NCBI GenBank assembly: GCA_029844215.1 | Contig: CM056721.1 | Span: 131,965,254 to 132,029,253, forward strand | Length of the DNA: 64,000 nucleotides | Source: Przewalskia tangutica | Taxonomy: Eukaryota; Streptophyta; Magnoliopsida; Solanales; Solanaceae | Direction of reading: 5' to 3' | Shown: positions 47,501-60,556 of the stretch, one piece after another | Layout of the letters: every line of letters begins with the position of its first letter | How positions within the stretch are numbered: position 1 is the stretch's first letter | Program-made: the position numbers and the translations under genes | The notes under the pieces: model-generated | What the model saw: the letters and a program-made list of their open reading frames with translations, nothing else | What the model was told of the DNA's origin: nothing | The model's database searches: none

Positions 47501-47701
47501 GTGTCAGAGTCACGTTTGTGGTTCAATGTAAGAATAAGTCAGACTTCGATTAATTATGTTTTTATGGAAGGCAGTCTTATCGGCTGGCCAGTGATGTTTA
47601 CCTTTTATAAGTTATGTGTTATGTATGTTCATTGCTATTCTCTCGATGTGTACTGACGGTGCCCCGATAGTGGCACACCATGCCCCGGTCGGGTCATGAC
47701 A
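44582..47701 (+). repeat. Tekay-type 3' LTR
   Basis: It matches 30492-33578 and is followed by TSD TTTTT. The disagreeing patches are at about 44838-45010 and 46620-47700. Confidence 0.9.
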
Positions 47702-47706
47702 TTTTT

Positions 47707-48170
47707 GAGTCATTTTTAGTTAGTATTTTTATTATTTTTTTTGAAATTAATATCGTGTTAGGGCCGTTTTTCTTTCTTTTGAGTCACAATGATCCTAAAT
47801 GGATAAATGACAAAAAGAAGATGAAATGAGCTTAATTGAGGTGTAATTGCATAAGAAAAGGCCAATAAATGAAGTCTAAGAAGTCCCGTGAAGTATATAA
47901 GAAATCAGACGAAGTCCGGACGAGAAAATGACAAAAAAATATCATAAAATTCGAGAATGGACGTCGCCGGCGCCAGCCAGCAGGGCCGAGGCGCCCAAAC
48001 TACTGCGAGGGTGATTTTGCTTCAGGACTTCTGGCGCCGCGGCGTCACCCTGCAGGGCCGAGGCGGGTTTTTCCGATTCTGGGCCGATTTGAAACGTTTT
48101 TAGGGTCCGCAATGCAATTTTTTCCAACTATAATATCCCTAAAACCCTGACCTTATAGAGGCATCTTGTA
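47707..48170 (+). mobile_element. Athila-like solo LTR, piece 2 of 3
   Basis: The phrase gagtc, then ttttagttagt, a cgtgttagg.. stretch and ttttctttcttttgagtca follows the layout of the Athila LTR at 34420-34500, but in a different subfamily. A GC-rich patch at 47960-48070 is also parallel. It is cut at 48170 by the minus-strand element and continues at 58040. Confidence 0.65.
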
Positions 48171-49069
48171 TGTCACGACCCGACCCCGGGCCCGCGACTG
48201 GTGCCCCACCTGGGCACCCTAACATGTATACATCAGAGATAAGCAGCGGAACATACATAAAGTTAACAGGAAAAATAAATAACAGGTTAGTCGATAAGGC
48301 TACCTTCCTGGATACATAAACTACGTAAAACCAAAAGCAGTTACCTCTTTTTTTTTCTTTACACAACCCAATCCACAAGATATGACTACGGACCTCTAAG
48401 AATTTTGACATAACAACTGTGACGGGACAGGGCCCCGCCATACCCCTGAATGTACATAAAACTACAACCTCAGGGAACCGTTCTAGCAGACAAAGCCTCA
48501 GGAGAAATGGAGTTTTCCAAGAACTGAACAGTGATCCTAAGAGTGCGGATCAACAAGCTATGTAACTCAACCTGCGGCATGAACGCAGCCCGGCGAGGTC
48601 AAGATGTAAATATGTACCAAGTATGTGAAATCAAAATATCAGAATGAAATCATAACAGTCTATATAAAGCTGGAGACATGTATGATAACCAAAATAACAG
48701 TACACTGTGCCTTGTCGAAGTGAAAGTAATGAAAGTCAGTTTTAGCTTTTAAAGACTATTTCAACACATGAACAATAGTCACACCAGGGCTATGGACACA
48801 AGACCTCAAATATCATCACATAGTCCAGTAAGGGTCTCAAGCCCACAAATATCAAAGCGTGCCCGTGGAATCCCCCATCACTGCCGACAACCATAAGTGT
48901 AAAAATATAATCATGTGACGCGCCCGTGGCATCCCACCTCACTGTCGGCGTACACATATAAAATACATATATATATCTCCTGCCCGTGGAATCCATCATC
49001 CAAATGTAGTAAGTGTAACATATATAACCGTGACGCGTGGCATCCACTCATTTGCGGCGTACGGATACA

Positions 49070-49108
<39 letters not shown>

Positions 49109-52100
49109 ATGCCCGTGGAATCCTCATCTCTGTACATGACTTCATGGAGAGCTAATCCATGGGGTAATAATCATATACCACGCCATTGGAATCCTCATCT
49201 CGTACATGTCTTCACGGGAGCTAGTCCATGGAGTAATAGTACATAACACGGTCGTGCCGGAATCCTCATCCTATAAGCATGGCCATGGGGTAATAATCGT
49301 ATATAACATGCCCGTGGAATCCTCATCTCATGTACATGTCTTCATGGGGAGCTAGTCCATGGAGTAATAATCGTATATAACATGGTCGCAGGCCCCTGAA
49401 TCCCTCATCGTATAAGCATGGCCATGGGGTAATAAAACAACCGAATCTAACCCGCAGTCGCGTGCCGGAATCCTCATCGTATAAGCGTGTCCAGGAGTAA
49501 TAAAACAATCACGGAATCTAACCCGCATCCTCGTCGTGCCCTAATCCCACATCGTATAAGCATGTCCAAGATCAATCACAATGGAAGCATACCCGTGAAG
49601 CCTCCGTCGCTTCAGACGTCCAAGTAAATTAAAAAGAAGCCTAATTCTCCAACTGAGAGTCACGGCAGCGTAAACATATAATTCTTGCACTCAAGGCTAT
49701 CACAAGCAAGCATAAGAAAGTTCATAAAATATTTAGACTTTCCTTTTATATACTCAAGGCACTTTTCGTTTCACATAAAAATCCGGGAATTTAACCCAAA
49801 GTACTACGTACTTACATTCTTTTCAAAAAACTCCTTTTCATATAAAACCCCAAGATACTAACACACGTAGTATCAAGGCATGCCTATTTTTCAAACAAGT
49901 CACTACATTTTTAGAAATACATTTCTAGGCTTCTAAATCAAGTGACCCTTACTTTAAAACTTTAAGCAATTGATACCTTTATATCAAATTGCCTTTCTTT
50001 ATTTCAAGTTATTTCTTTGCTTACATTACTTAGAGAAACCCATTATTTTAACCCTCCATAAAGTTGTTATATCCAACTTCCCATAAAGCCGTTATACTAG
50101 CTTTACGCTTAGACAAATTCATTTTTTTATAACCAAAAGACTTATACTTTCAAATCAAGTTACATAGCTTTCAAAATACTTCAAGTCTCTTAACTTTTAA
50201 GAAATCAAGTCTCTTATCTTTAGAATGGCAAGAAATCAATACTTTCCAAATCAAGTATTCTACACTTTAAATCAATTCATTTCTTTCTTTAAGAATCAAG
50301 TCCCATAACTTGAAAAATAAAGTCTCTTAACCTTTTTAGAATTTAAGGTTCATAGTCTTAAAACTTCATAACGTAAACTCTTTAAATTAAGTAACATATA
50401 CTTTTATGCGTGTGAGTAGGTTATACTCTTTTATAACGATCTTATTAAAGCAGCCATGATCTAGAAAATGTAATACAATTTTGTCTTATCTTAGCTTCTA
50501 TGCAGATGGAGAATTCTACTCATTTTAATATAATTGATTGTCGATATATTTTATTTTATTAACGCTGCAATGACTTGTTCGATACTTATTCTCATTCGTG
50601 CGGTAAATTTGCAAAGTCAACCCGACTCCAAATACTTCCTAACGACTCTTACCAACATCCCCCACAAGACTTGGTAAGAACTTAGGATAACTTAGACATA
50701 ACTTTCACATAGAGTAAATCAACATACATACCTCTTAACTTCTAAGAGTAGAAGAAATCAAGAAATAACACCACATGTATATTTCATACATAGAATCATG
50801 CCCAAAAGGAGGAAGAGGTTCACATATACCTCGCGACGATTATCGACAAGTAGCAAAATGCTCCAAAGTACTTCAACCTTGATATCTATTCCATCCTTTA
50901 AGTAGAATACGCTACTCGTAGTACTTCAACCTATATTAATCATAACATGTCTATCAACTCCTCACTTCTTTTAACGTAGAATCATACTAAGTGTAAGGTC
51001 TCTTATTCTACGGAAAACCGGGCAGCACTTCCTTTGTTTCTACATACTTTTACACCTTTTTCAAGGCCCGAAAATCAATAACCAAACGCCACATTTAAGG
51101 CCCAACAATTCAGCAAATACAAAGGGGATTGCACGCTTAATAGGACGTGTAAAATTCTGCCCCACAATCAATATAAAACTGTCAAAAAATTCCAAGCCAT
51201 ATTCGGCTACAATGTCACAACAATTATCAATTTCCTTTCAATTCCTTTTTCAATCCAAGTTGTTATTCCAACATGTTATATACATAATAACAATTACAAC
51301 AACTATAAATCATTTCTTCCTTAACATGCGACGATTGTAACTACCGTCCAACTTAATTACAACATTAATGGCTAACTTGTCCATTTTTCGGTTTTAATAT
51401 GTCGACATGATCCAAATCTTTTCAAACTTCAATATATATACCACATGCTCATTTCTTAACTACTATAACATGCAATCTTCAATTACATTAAGAAGATGAA
51501 GATTTTACCTCAATAAGCCCTAATAATGTCCAAGCATAAAAGTCGATCCTTAGCAACTTTTAGCTCCTCTTCTTATGTTCCAATCCGCTCCAGGCACTCC
51601 TTAGAAGCTCATGAAGAACTCCTCTTCAAGTTCCATCTTCAAAGTTGAAGAACACCTTAGGTTTTCGCCTTGCGACTAACGTAAAAACATCGTTTTTCTG
51701 AGATCTTTCTATTGAGATATCCTTATAATACCCCTAGGAATCTTGGGTGAAAGTCTTGTGGCTAAAGAACCACAAACGAAAATATTTTCTTGTTCTTAGA
51801 GGGCAAACCCGAGAGCCTCTAAGCTTGCACAAGGTTTCTCTAATTTTTTCTAAGTGTTGGAAGACTTGTCTTGCTACAAGTGTGCTTATATAACACATTG
51901 GAGGGTCTAGATTATAACACTTGTGTGGTCATAGATGAAGGGATTAAAATATCAAGCCAAATGGCTCTTTGACTTAGTCAATAAACTCAAGCTTGTCATC
52001 CACTTGACTACTAACCTTGGTCACACTTAACCTTGGTCACTTGACCACTTAGCCATGGTCCACTTTCGAGCAAGCCCATGTTGGGGGGGGGGGGGGGGTG

Positions 52101-52401
52101 ACACGTGTCGCCCTCCCATTCGTCCATAGAATTTCGTAACCCTCGTGGGCCCCACAAACGTAAACTTTCTCGGGTGGGCCCTACATGATCAAATCCGTAA
52201 AATAAAATTTCCACAATGATAATAAATCCCATACTCAATAACGTATTCTGAGAATCTAATTCTCATCAATGAACATTTTTCCTTTCCGAAGTTCGGAAGA
52301 TTTTCCGTCGGAAAAACAATTATTTCTTTCGTACCAATTTTCAAGTCTTGATTCCTTACGTACATTCTCTTAAACATGTCCTTGAATTACGGGGTGTAAC
52401 A
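48171..52401 (-). repeat. 3' LTR of the minus-strand element
   Basis: Plus-strand text begins TGTCACGACCCGACCCC and ends ..ACGGGGTGTAACA (minus: TGTTACACCCCGTAATTC..). It contains a tandem zone (48860-49570), a TA microsatellite (49073-49103) and a 16-G run (about 52083-52098). Confidence 0.9.
48860..49570 (-). repeat. LTR minisatellite, ~68 bp units in ~136 bp pairs
   Basis: Repeated phrases are catgcccgtggaatcc, gagctagtccatgg, gtaataatcgtatataa and tcgtataagcatggccatgg. The equivalent zone in the other LTR is 54445-55205; unit numbers and GC-rich joints differ between the two. Confidence 0.75.
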
Positions 52402-53777
52402 TTCTTCCCCCTTAGAAACATTCGTCCCCGAATGTTCTTTCGGATTCCAATCTAATTAGATAGCGACATAGTCTCCTTTCATTACACTCTTTATACAAAA
52501 TATGCCACCCACGGCCACATAACAATACTCATACTAAAACGTCAACCTGAACTCCAAGTGTCGACGTCGTTCATCTGCATAAAGTTTCTACTGACTCTGA
52601 GCTTACTAATAATCTTTCCTGGATAAGCTTCGTCTGATTCACAGCCCGCTGAGTCAAGTCTGGGCCAATTATCTGAACCTCGCCTACGTTGAACCAACCA
52701 ATCGGCGATTATACACTTTCTTTCTGGTTGTATTCTTTCCGTACCTCCAACTGACACTAGCATACTTACATAACCTCCATACCGATTCTGGCCTCCAATC
52801 CTTGGAGTTACTGAATCGAACAATATAAGACCATTTCCGGTGGAACGCGTCCACGAACCCGTAAAATAATTAACTAGACTTGGGCCTTGCACCCTCGTGA
52901 CCCTGTCACGTAGCGGGACTACTACCAACTGATCCCACTCCATTTCAGGCTATGGGGCGACCCGTAATAGGTCCTCACCCCGACCCACTGTCGCACTTAA
53001 CTCTTACCCTTAGTCTGAATAAAATCTTATTGCCCGAGAAGGCCTTATATACCTAAGGTCTCGGCGGTTATCAATATTCTTAGGCTCGCAATTTCCATGC
53101 TCCAAGCCTACCTTATCAGTCCCCCCGTAAACGGGCACAATAACTTCTCATAATACCATAACCATGTTATCTTGATCACAACAACCATTACTCCCTCCAT
53201 ACGGATCTCATCCGTACAATTCTCTTAAGCCTACCACGCAACTTAATCCATTAACATGGCATTCCGTTAAGTTCCTTAACATGACTTCTTAAGGGTTCAA
53301 TACCTTCTCAAGCAACTCATCATTTCCCAATTATCTCAAAATAATACGTAAAACCTCGATGAGAATTCATTAACTGTTTCATACCTTTCCGGTATTTAGT
53401 TAGTCCTTACCAACTCTTGGTAATCTAAAATCATTCTAGGAAACCCATAAATGACCCTCATACATAAATCTGTATAGTTGTATGTCATAATACCAACTAT
53501 ACTACAATCATTACCAACCTGGATACGCAATCCACATAGTCCTTCCTGGGTCACTGCTGCCTTTCCCATAGCAGCAATCAACATAACTCGTTAGGGAGAG
53601 ATGACCCTAACAACACATCTCTATCGCACGATCTCAGAGTGAGAATAATGGAAACCAATCCTAAATGTCCTGCAGCCTCCTGATTATAGATGTGGTGCAC
53701 AACACACCGATAATCAAGACTCTACTAGACACGGTCTGTAGACACTTTCCGAGGATTAACTGCTCTGATACCACTTT
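52402..53777 (-). other. Non-coding interior of the minus-strand element
   Basis: The PPT complement (ttcttcccccttag) is at the left and the PBS complement (gctctgatacca, 53762-53773) at the right. Frames such as 52542-52943 (minus) carry no recognised domain and the matching zone in the plus-strand element is not open, so I do not call a gene. Confidence 0.75.
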
Positions 53778-56700
53778 TGTCACGACCCGACCCCGGGCCC
53801 GCGAATGGTGCCCCATCTGGGCACCCTAACAGGTATATATCAGAGATAATCAGCGGAACATACATAAACTTAATAGGAAAAATAAATAACAGGTTAGCCG
53901 ATATGGCTACCTTCCTGGATACATAAACTACGTAAAACCAAAAGCAGCTACCTCTTTTTTTTCTTTACACAACCCAATCCACAAGATATGACTACAAACC
54001 TCTAAGAATTTTGACATAACAACTGTGACGGGACAGGGCCCCGCCATACTCCTGAATGTACATAAAACTACAACCTCAGGGAACCGTTCTAGCAGACAAA
54101 GCCTCAGGAGAAATGGAGATTTCCAAGAACTGAACAGTGATCCTAAGAGTGCGGATCAGCAAGCTATGTACCTCAACCTGCGGCATGAACGCACCCGGGC
54201 GAGGTCGATGAAATATGTACCAAGTATGTGGCGAAAATCAGAATGAAATCATAACGATCATATAAAAAGGAGACATGTATGATAACCAAAATAACAGTAC
54301 AATGTGCCTTGTCGAAGTGAAAGTAAAGAAAGTTAGTTTTACCTTTTAAAGACTATTTCAACACATGAACAATAGTCACACCAGGGCTATGGACACAAGC
54401 CCTCAAATATCATCACATAGTCCAGTAAGGGTCTCAAGCCCACAAATATCAAAGCGTGCCCGTGGAATCCCCCATCACTGCCGACAACCATAAGTGTAAA
54501 AATATAACCATGTGACGCGCCCGTGGCATCCCACCTCACTGTCGGCGTACACATATACAATACATATATATATCTCCTGCCCGTGGAATCCCCCATCACT
54601 GCCGACAGCCGTAAGTGTAACATATAACCATGTGACGCGCCCGTGGCATCCTACCTCACTGTCGGCTTACACGTATACAACATATATATATATATATCTC
54701 ATGCCCATGGAATCCCTCATCTCGGGTACATGACTTCATGGAGAGCTAATCCATGGGATAATAATCGTATATAACATGCCCGTGGAATCCCTCATCTCGG
54801 GTACATGTCTTCATGGGGAGCTAGTCCATGGAGTAATAGTACATAACATGGTCGCATGCCTCGGAATCCCTCATCGTATAAGTATGGCCATGGGGTAATA
54901 ATCGTATATAACATGCCCGTGGAATCCCTCATCTCGGGTATATGTCTTCATGAGGAGCTAGTCCATGGAGTAATAATCGTATATAGCATGGTCGCATGCC
55001 ACGAAATCCCTCATCGTATAAGCATGGTCATGGGGTAATAAAACAAATCCAGGAATCTAACCCGCCTCCTGGTCGCATGCCCCAGAATCCCTCATCGTAT
55101 AAGCATGTCCAAGGAGTAATAAAAACAATCCGGGAATCTAACCCGCATCCTGGTCGCATGCCCCGGAATCCCACATCGTATAAGCATGTCCAAGGATCAA
55201 TCACAATGGAAGCATACCCGTTGAAGCCTCCGTCACTGTCGGTACATCCAAGTAAATTCACAACAAGACAGCCGACCCTCCAACTGAGAGTCACGGCAGC
55301 GTAAACATATAATTCTTGCACTCAAGGCTATCACAAGCAAGCATAGGAAAGTTCATAAAATCTTTAGACTTTCCTTTTATATACTCAAGGCACTTTTCGT
55401 TTCACATAAAAATTCGGGAATTTAACCCAAAGTACTACGTACTTACATTCTTTTCAAAAGACTCCTTTTCATATAAAACCCCAAGATACTAACACACGTA
55501 GTATCAAGGCATGTCTATTTTTCAAACAAGTCACTACATTTTTAGAAATACATTTCTAGGCTTCTAAATCAAGTGACCCTTACTTTAAAACTTTAAGCAA
55601 TTGATACCTTTAAATCAAATTGTCTTTCTTTATTTCAAGTTATTTCTTTGCTTACATTACTTAGAGAAAACCATTATTTTAACCCTCTATAAAGTTGTTA
55701 TAACCAACTTCCCATAAAGCCGTTATACTAGCTTTACGCTTAGACAAATTCATTCTTTTTATAACCAAGAGACTTATACTTTCAAATCAAGTTACATAGC
55801 TTTCAAAATACTTCAAGTCTCTTAACTTTTAAGAAATCAAGTCTCTTATCTTTAGAATGGCAAGAAATCAATACTTTCCAAATCAAGTATTCTACACTTT
55901 TAAATCAATTCATTTCTTTCTTTAAGAATCAAGTCTCATAACTTGAAAAATAAAGTCTCTTAACCTTTTTAGAATTTAAGGTTCATAGTCTTAAAACTTC
56001 ATAACGTAAACTCTTTAAATTAAGTAACATATACTTTTATGCGTGTGAGTAGGTTATACTCTTTTATAACGATCTTATTAAAGCAGCCATGATCTAGAAA
56101 ATGTAATACAATTTTGTCTTATCTTAGCTTCTATGCAGATGGAGAATTCTACTCATTTTAATATAATTGATTGTCGATATATTTTATTTTATTAACGCTG
56201 CAATGACTTGTTCGATACTTATTCTCATTCGTGCGGTAAATTTGCAAAGTCAACCCGACTCCAAATACTTCCTAACGACTCTTACCAACATCCCCCATAA
56301 GACTTGGTAAGAACTTAGGATAACTTAGACATAACTTTCACATAGAGTAAATCAACATACATACCTCTTAACTTCTAAGAGTAGAAGAAATCAAGAAATA
56401 ACACCACATGTATATTTCATACATAGAATCATGCCCAAAAGGAGGAAGAGGTTCACATATACCTCGCGACGATTATCGACAAGTAGCAAAATGCTCCAAA
56501 GTACTTCAACCTTGATATCTATTCCATCCTTTAAGTAGAATACGCTACTCGTAGTACTTCAACCTATATTAATCATAACATGTCTATCAACTCCTCACTT
56601 CTTTTAACGTAGAATCATACTAAGTGTAAGGTCTCTTATTCTACGGAAAACCGGGCAGCACTTCCTTTGTTTCTACATACTTTTACACCTTTTTCAAGGC

Positions 56701-58034
56701 CCGAAAATCAATAACCAAACGCCACATTTAAGGCCCAACAATTCAGCAAATACAAAGGGGATTGCACGCTTAATAGGACGTGTAAAATTCTGCCCCACAA
56801 TCAATATAAAACTGTCAAAAAATTCCAAGCCATATTCGGCTACAATGTCACAACAATTATCAATTTCCTTTCAATTCCTTTTTCAATCCAAGTTGTTATT
56901 CCAACATGTTATATACATAATAACAATTACAACAACTATAAATCATTTCTTCCTTAACATGCGACGATTGTAACTCAGAATTCGTCAACTTAATTACAAC
57001 ATTAATGGCTAACTTGTCCATTTTTCGGTTTTAACATGTCGACATGATCCAAATCTTTTCAAACTTCAATATATATACCACATGCTCATTTCTTAACTAC
57101 TATAACATGTAATCTTCAATTACATTAAGAAGATGAAGATTTTACCTCAATAAGCCCTAATAATGTCCAAGCATAAAAGTCGATCCTTAGCAACTTTTAG
57201 CTCCTCTTCTTATGTTCCAATCCGCTCCAGGCACTCCTTAGAAGCTCATGAAGAACTCCTCTTCAAGTTCCATCTTCAAAGTTGAAGAACACCTTAGGTT
57301 TTCGCCTTGCGACTAACGTAAAAACATCGTTTTTACGAGATCTTTCTATTGAGATATATTTACAATACCCCTAGGAACCTTGGGTTAAAGTCTTGTGGCT
57401 AAAGAACTACAAACGAAAATATTTTCTTGTTCTTAGAGGGCAAACCCGAGAGCCTCTAAGCTTGCACAAGGTTTCTCTAATTTTTTCTAAGTGTTGGAAG
57501 ACTTGTCTTGCTACAAGTGTGCTTATATAACACATTGGAGGGTCTAGATTATAATACTTGTGTGGTATTAGATGAAGGGATTAAAATATCAAGCCAAGTG
57601 GCTCTTTGACTTAGTCAATAAACTCAAGCTTGTCATCCACTTGACTACTAACCTTGGTCACACTTAACCTTGGTCACTTGACCACTTAGCCATGGTCCAC
57701 TTTCGAACAAGCCCATGTGGGGAGGGGGGGACACGTGTCGCCCTCCCATTCGTCCATAGAATTTCGTAACCCTCGTGGGCCCCACAAACGTAAAATTTCT
57801 CGGGTGGGCCCTACATGACCAAATCCGTAAAATAAAATTTCCATAATGATAATAAATCCCATACTCCTCAATAACGTATTCTGAGAATCTAATTCTCATC
57901 AATGAACATTTTTCCTTTCCAAAGTTCGGAAGATTTTCCGTCGGAAAAACAATTATTTCTTTCGTATCAATTTTCAAGTCTTGATTCCTTACGTACATTC
58001 TCTTAAACATGTCCTTGAATTACGGGGTGTAACA
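53778..58034 (-). repeat. 5' LTR of the minus-strand element
   Basis: It matches 48171-52401 along its length, with the same boundaries. It carries tandem zone 54445-55205 and a shorter G run (57720-57730). Confidence 0.9.
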
Positions 58035-58039
58035 TTGTA

Positions 58040-58915
58040 CATATTCCATATCATACTTGGAGGAAGATATCTCTCACAGTCTAACATAATTTTGGAGGCG
58101 ACAATATTGGAGACCTAGTTCAAGTTATTTTCTTTTCTCTTTTCTTTGTTCTTATTTCAGTTCATGTTGGATATTGAATTAGTTCTTAACATGTCTATGA
58201 CTAGGAGCTAATCTTTTAATTAGGCTTTCCATTGAATCACTTGAAACTCGTTTTCATAAATTAATGCATTAGTTTGGTTTCTTCTTCATCTTGTTAAGAT
58301 TTATTAAATATTGGTTTGAATGTTTGATAATTAACTGATCACTAATTGTCATAATTTATATGATTTTGAATCGAGATCCGAGAGGGGAGATTTGAATATG
58401 CTGTAATTGAATAGACATAGGTTAAAATCGTGGACGAAAGTACCCCGATAGTTGTGTAGCATTTTAGGTTACTGTTCTTAATCCTCATATGTGGTAAAAT
58501 CTATCATAGAAATATAGAAGGTTTCTGCATAGGGTTGAACTTTTATATCTCCTAACCGGAATATAAGACAGACTAGTTAACCTGCTATCTTAACGTAGAA
58601 GAAGAAACTATTGTTGTTGCATTAAGGATTGAAAAAGAGTGGATAGTCGAGGTTATTGGAAGCCCTATTTCCACCATAACTGATTTAAACCAAAGCATAT
58701 TTAGTTTAATTCTTGCAATTACTCTAGCTAGTTCATAGATAAAACCCAAACAAACTATCGTGAGCCAAATAGATAAAATAGATTAGATGTTCGGTAATTG
58801 GAAACCAGTCTCTGTGGACGATATCCGATCTTACAGACTATATTACTTAGCACGATACGTACACTTGCGTGAACATTTAGAAAATCGCTAAGATTTTCTA
58901 TTCACACCATTCACA
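58040..58915 (+). mobile_element. Athila-like solo LTR, piece 3 of 3
   Basis: It follows the Athila LTR layout of 42260-43098 point by point: ttcttatttcagttcatg, gaattagttctta, ggctttccat, gagaggggagatttgaatat, gtggacgatat, cacgata and cacttgcgt. The end is near 58906-58915 (ttcaca). No PBS follows, so it is a solo LTR and not the start of an element. I could not identify a TSD with the left flank (ggagg). Confidence 0.65.
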
Positions 58916-60540
58916 AGGTTATGGTGAATGGAAACGTCCTTCGAGGTTTCAAATTTGATTTATCGGGAATAAAAAATTATGGTAGGTATTGCTTTTGCTT
59001 TTAATAGGTCTTACGACGTAAATTTAAATCTCAAAGCGAGGATCAAATATCAAATATGAAAAAATGAAATTCATGCCGTAAATGGTTAAATTCTCTTTTT
59101 TTATTTTTCCTATGAGAGGATGGAGTCATGTTAATTTACTTCGAAAATTAGAAATGGAATGTGGTGTTTTGCTAAAAAAAAAAGAAAACTTGGTGGTCCT
59201 TGAAATATAGTTAATGGCAGTACTTTATTGGGCATAAAATAGAAATACCCAACAAGTTTGGCACAACTAGTTTCTTTGAGAAATTATTAATCTTAACAGA
59301 GAATTGATCATTGAAAAGTCATATTCTTTGTGGGATTCGGTGACATCTAAAGTCATAATGGAGTGCTATTCTGGCGGCTAACCCGCAGCCTAGAAAACAC
59401 ATTGCTTTTGCATTATTCACCATTTTTTTCTCCTTCTTTTGGAGAAACACCCTCTCCCCTTTTGTTGGGAGCAAAAGACGAAATCCCTCGCCAACAAGGC
59501 CCCCACCTCTCCGACCCGATAGAGATTGGTGGAGGAAGGTAAATCGTAGTCTTCGTACTGGGTGGGAGGCGCGATCTTAGTGCTTACATGAGTCATCCTC
59601 ACAGAAGAAATTAACTCCCACATCACATCGAGTTGAACTCGCTTTTTGGAGATATGTCACCCACCCTGAACTACCCTCTCCCCTTTCCTGCCCTCAAAAA
59701 TTGTAATTCGGTTTTCAAACTCGGGTCATTCAGTCATATCCTGCGATTTAATGATAATATTATTAAAGTGTCTATATCAGAAATAGTCTGACGTAAATAT
59801 ATAAAAAAAATTGTACCTCTACTCCAAGGTTTATAATTTGTCAAAATTGTGCAAGATGGGGATCCTTTATGGTTTGTCTGAAAAACAAAATTAATAAAAT
59901 TTTCATTTACAATGCATTAATATATTTTATTGATAATAGTAATATTGGGCACATTTAGCATGCATTACTTTTCTCATAAATTCTTTATTTTCTCCATATC
60001 TTTGTCAATCAACTAATGATTTTGTTTAAATAAGTTGCTTGATTTTTTACACTTTGCAATGGCGAGGTTTCAGGGACATAGAAATTTTTAGTTTGTTGTA
60101 TTTGATATTCGTGGTGTTCAAACCAAATGTGTATATCTAGTCTAATTTTATGAGCCTACTAACTCTTTCCAGTATAAATAACGGATATTTAATTACTAAA
60201 GCTTATATAAATGACAAGAAATTACTTCACATTTTCACTTATATAATATGAAATATCATAATTCACAACGCATTTTTGATCACTAGATCACATCGTGATA
60301 CATAACTCCTTAAAAATCTAACACGGCATTTTAGATTGAAACAGAGTTAGCACTAAAGTTTGACTTGTACTTCTTTTTCATTTTATATTCTTTTATTTTG
60401 ATTTAAAATTGTATTAAAATGATTTTTCCTGTTAGTTGTATCTTATAAAAACTTTTCGTAGGGCGAAAAATTGGAAACTGTCTTCAACTTAGCCTTATTT
60501 TGCCTTTTCCACGCCTTCAATAGTTGAAATGAGAGACCAT
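58916..60540. other. Upstream flank of citrate synthase, no gene recognised
   Basis: AT-rich sequence with a GC-richer island (59440-59700) that has no recognisable coding pattern. It may hold distal promoter sequence. Confidence 0.45.
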
Positions 60541-60556
60541 TTGCATTAAATATTAT

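Larger units (their letters stand above)
30487..47706 (+). mobile_element. Tekay/Del-type GAG-only LTR retrotransposon (with nested Athila)
   Basis: TSD TTTTT occurs at 30487-30491 and 47702-47706. LTRs are at 30492-33578 and 44582-47701 (about 3.1 kb each). The PBS is at 33583 and the PPT just before 44582. Removing the inserted Athila element (34393-43098) leaves only about 2.3 kb of interior, which codes for GAG and then runs non-coding to the PPT. No protease, RT, integrase or chromodomain is present. This is the layout described as TR-GAG: non-autonomous with GAG only. The LTRs agree closely over 31000-32500 (only scattered single-base changes), which points to a recent insertion. Confidence 0.88.
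48166..58039 (-). mobile_element. Minus-strand Tekay-type element: 4.2 kb LTRs, 1.4 kb non-coding interior
   Basis: TSD TTGTA occurs at 48166-48170 and 58035-58039. On the minus strand the 5' LTR is 58034-53778, the PBS 53773-53762, the interior 53777-52402, the PPT about 52413-52402 and the 3' LTR 52401-48171. The interior is homologous to the leader and the 3' non-coding region of the plus-strand Tekay element but lacks GAG altogether. LTRs make up about 86 percent of its length. With a canonical PBS, a PPT and very similar LTRs, it looks competent for mobilisation if proteins are supplied by relatives. Confidence 0.9.

Noticed and set aside
52542..52943. 133-codon minus-strand frame inside the 1.4 kb interior
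   Set aside because: No recognisable domain was seen, and homologous sequence in the sister element is not open.
59417..59700. Possible small gene or element in a GC-richer island upstream of citrate synthase
   Set aside because: There was no start context, splice pattern, TIR or homology that I could recognise.
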